The notes under the pieces were generated by a model that was not told where the DNA came from, did no database searches, and saw only the letters and a list, made by a program, of their open reading frames with translations. From an uncultured Eubacteriales bacterium (lineage in GTDB: Bacteria > Bacillota > Clostridia > Oscillospirales > CAG-272): a DNA stretch of 6,779 nucleotides. The first letter of the stretch is position 1. Each line of letters starts with the position of its first letter. Below, piece after piece: positions 4,949 to 6,779 of this stretch. A program made the position numbers and the translations under genes. The stretch covers positions 1 to 6,779 of the forward strand of contig CASEEB010000124.1 of assembly GCA_949286815.1 (NCBI GenBank). Direction: 5' to 3'.

Positions 4949-5881
4949 ATGAGATTTTTTAAAGTGTTTATATGTATTTTGGTATCGGTAACCTTTGTTC
5001 TGTCGGCGGGGTCATGCGCTTCGGACGAGCCCGGAACCGTTTTTGTCGACGGCGCGTACCAGAACACGTCTACCGGCATAAGATATGTCGCGTGCCCCAT
5101 GTGCTATCAGGCGATTGAGAGGGGAGAGGCATACTCTGAGGTCGATGTCGGAAGGGGAAACATATATACGCTTTATGAGATAGTCGGACTTTCCCCCGAG
5201 TCATGGCTTGTCAGTGAGGACGGAACTGTCTTTCGCAGTGAGGATACGTCGCTTAAGGAACTTTCTCTGCTTACCGTGACAAGCATTGTCCTGTCGCATG
5301 ACTCATCCTCCTCGGTTGTTTTCAATACAATCAGTGACGCCGGAATAATAACGGAAATACTCGGAGAATACCTTGACTCGGAGGCGGTGGAATATCAGGC
5401 GGGAGCGTATGAGAAAAAGGTGAATGTTCAGATGATTTCAAACGAACTTCCGGGGATATATTATACCGTTTCGTATCTTGAATATGCCGAGGATATAATT
5501 ACCTACGATCCTGTGGAACGCATGGATGTCACCCGGTCTCAGAGCGATTTATATGAAAAAGAGCTTGAAATCGATAAAAATCTTGAGTCAAGACTTGAAG
5601 CCGGAGAATTTGACACCTACGGAAAAGACAGCGCGAGTATTGATAAATTTATTTTCAATCAGACCTACACGGAGGATGATGAGGGAATGTATTTTGAAAA
5701 GGACGGGGAATATGTGCTCGCGGAGGATGAGACCGAAATTCCCCCGTCCTCACAGAGATATTCGCTTGAATCTTACAGCGTGGAATGGAGCGTAAAGTAC
5801 AACCTTGGCAAGTATTTTTATTATAATAATGCCGACGGCAGATTTGTTCCCGCCGGAGAATATCTGCATTCTGTATCGTGA
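4949..5881 (+). CDS. Unrecognised lipoprotein with a CxxC motif
   Basis: I do not recognise the family. The 310-residue protein begins with a signal peptide (MRFF-K, then a hydrophobic stretch at about 6-20) and a lipobox-like AGSC ending at C23, so it is probably attached to the outer face of the membrane. The lipobox has A rather than the usual L, V or I at -3. The mature part has CPMC at C49-C52, a serine run at 119-122, many acidic residues (notably 242-264, EDDEGMYFEKDGEYVLAEDE) and several tyrosines, with no further membrane segment. The two cysteines could bind a metal or form a disulfide. The start at ATG 4949 is chosen because it gives the signal peptide and has AAGGAAAGG upstream; the open frame extends 20 codons further into the deaminase gene. 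It lies 19 bases after the deaminase and 22 before rimI, so is probably cotranscribed. Confidence 0.7.
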   Translation: MRFFKVFICILVSVTFVLSAGSCASDEPGTVFVDGAYQNTSTGIRYVACPMCYQAIERGEAYSEVDVGRGNIYTLYEIVGLSPESWLVSEDGTVFRSEDTSLKELSLLTVTSIVLSHDSSSSVVFNTISDAGIITEILGEYLDSEAVEYQAGAYEKKVNVQMISNELPGIYYTVSYLEYAEDIITYDPVERMDVTRSQSDLYEKELEIDKNLESRLEAGEFDTYGKDSASIDKFIFNQTYTEDDEGMYFEKDGEYVLAEDETEIPPSSQRYSLESYSVEWSVKYNLGKYFYYNNADGRFVPAGEYLHSVS

Positions 5882-5903
5882 CAGTGCGAAAGGATGATTT
5901 AAA

Positions 5904-6389
5904 ATGGATGACATAGAATTTGAAAGAGAGAAAACCGGAAACAAAAAAAGAATATATCCGGAAATAATGTGCGATGAGCACATACCGGGGGTGGCGGTAC
6001 TTGATAAATTATGTTTTTCGTCTCCTTGGAGTGAGGAGAGTCTGAAGCTGTTGACAAAAGACGGAATAGGCGTCGGAATGGTCTGCGTAAGCGGAGGGGA
6101 AATATGCGCTTACGGCGGTATGCTTTGCGCGGTAGACGAGGGTCAGATAACGAATATCGCCACTCATCCCGATATGCGCAGACGCGGATATGGCAGGGCG
6201 GTGGTGCAGTCGCTGAAAAAATATGCCTTGGATAACGGAATCAATTCGGTTTCTCTTGAAGTAAGGGAGTCAAACTTCGCCGCGATTTCGCTTTATGAAT
6301 CGCTTGGTTTCAAAACAGTGGGCAAACGCAGGGATTTTTACACAAAGCCTACCGAGGCGGGGCTTGTCATGGTGTGCAAACTGAGATGA
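5904..6389 (+). CDS. rimI: Ribosomal protein S18-alanine N-acetyltransferase RimI
   Basis: A GNAT-fold acetyltransferase of 161 residues, predicted to transfer acetyl from acetyl-CoA to the N-terminal alanine of ribosomal protein S18 or similar protein N-termini. The acetyl-CoA pyrophosphate loop is RRRGYG at 92-97, after the beta4 strand QITNIATHP. SLEVRESNFAAISLYESLGF at 117-136 is the typical RimI end segment, with E119 and Y131 at positions matching the catalytic residues known for RimI. An N-terminal extension of about 15 charged residues precedes the core. AAAGGA lies about 10 bases before the ATG. The position just before tsaD (34 bases) is a classical arrangement and supports RimI over other GNAT enzymes; the in vivo substrate is inferred. 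Confidence 0.88.
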   Translation: MDDIEFEREKTGNKKRIYPEIMCDEHIPGVAVLDKLCFSSPWSEESLKLLTKDGIGVGMVCVSGGEICAYGGMLCAVDEGQITNIATHPDMRRRGYGRAVVQSLKKYALDNGINSVSLEVRESNFAAISLYESLGFKTVGKRRDFYTKPTEAGLVMVCKLR

Positions 6390-6423
6390 TTTTTCTGTAT
6401 TATCCGGAGGTTGAATAAATAAA

Positions 6424-6779
6424 ATGTATATTCTCGGCATTGAAAGCTCATGCGACGAAACATCCGCGTCTGTAGTGGAGTGCTCTGACGGCTTTTTTGA
6501 AATAAAATCAAATATAATAGCTTCCCAGATAGAGACTCACAGGCTTTACGGAGGGGTCGTCCCGGAGATCGCGAGCCGGGCGCACACCGAGGTTATATCC
6601 AAAATAACGTATGAGGCGCTTGAGACGGCGTCCGTCGGCCTGAAAGATATCGGATGCGTGGCGGTAACGACGCATCCCGGTCTTATCGGCGCGTTGCTCG
6701 TAGGGGTAAACTTCGCAAAATCGCTTGCGTTCGCAAACGGCATCCCGTGTGTATCGGTGAATCATATTCACGGTCATGT
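6424..6779 (+). CDS. tsaD: tRNA N6-adenosine threonylcarbamoyltransferase TsaD (5' part)
   Basis: The catalytic subunit that transfers threonylcarbamoyl to A37 of ANN-reading tRNAs with TsaB and TsaE; cytoplasmic. Only the first 118 codons of a protein usually about 330-345 residues long are present; the frame is open at the right edge. Visible motifs are the ASKHA phosphate-binding start LGIESSCDETS (4-14), YGGVVPEIASRAH (42-54), PGLIGALLVG (85-94) and VNHIHGH (112-118), whose H114 and H118 match the metal-binding HxxxH. Residue 84 is H, where many family members have G (TxGPGL). The ATG at 6424 follows GGAGG by 13 bases, slightly long, but the N-terminus fits the family exactly. It is the fourth gene of the plus-strand unit; tsaB and tsaE are not in the window. 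Confidence 0.95.
   Translation, partial: MYILGIESSCDETSASVVECSDGFFEIKSNIIASQIETHRLYGGVVPEIASRAHTEVISKITYEALETASVGLKDIGCVAVTTHPGLIGALLVGVNFAKSLAFANGIPCVSVNHIHGH

Noticed and set aside
4390..5100. A 236-codon minus-strand open frame.
   Set aside because: It lies opposite the deaminase and the start of the lipoprotein gene and runs through their promoter; it shows no family motif.

Overview
The window looks like the chromosome of an anaerobic Gram-positive Clostridia-type bacterium (Firmicutes), probably an uncultured or gut-type lineage. The signs are strong purine-rich ribosome-binding sites, sigma-A type promoters, frequent ATA, TCG and GCG codons, a DUF3343 protein beside a class V aminotransferase, and Clostridia-like versions of RimI and TsaD. 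This placement is an inference from protein style and cannot be made more exact from the sequence alone.

The left 4.3 kb is read on the minus strand in two transcription units. The first (1-2383) is the front of a spermidine/putrescine ABC transporter operon: potA (ATPase), then potB (permease) overlapping it by one base and running off the left edge. Upstream of potA is an unusually long leader of about 390 bases. It begins at a well-formed promoter (2355-2383) and contains two diverged copies of a roughly 100-base palindromic repeat (1979-2097 and 2246-2346), with a terminator-like hairpin between them (2194-2241). Short AT-rich repeats upstream of the promoter (2400-2470, 2550-2563) look like protein-binding sites.

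The second minus-strand unit (2634-4299) encodes a small DUF3343 protein and then a cysteine-desulfurase-like class V aminotransferase, a pair that fits sulfur or selenium transfer from cysteine. Its predicted transcript starts directly with an 11-base-pair stem enclosing a second hairpin (4189-4264), a candidate structured RNA element that I cannot assign to a known class.

The right part is a plus-strand unit starting at a divergent promoter (4373-4401): a dCMP/ComEB-type deaminase, an unrecognised lipoprotein with a CxxC motif, rimI (N-acetyltransferase), and the first third of tsaD (tRNA t6A synthesis), which runs off the right edge. Gaps between these genes are 19, 22 and 34 bases, consistent with one operon. 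RimI and TsaD are classical neighbours; the deaminase and lipoprotein occupy the place where tsaE/tsaB are often found. No rRNA, tRNA, CRISPR array, transposase or phage gene is visible.
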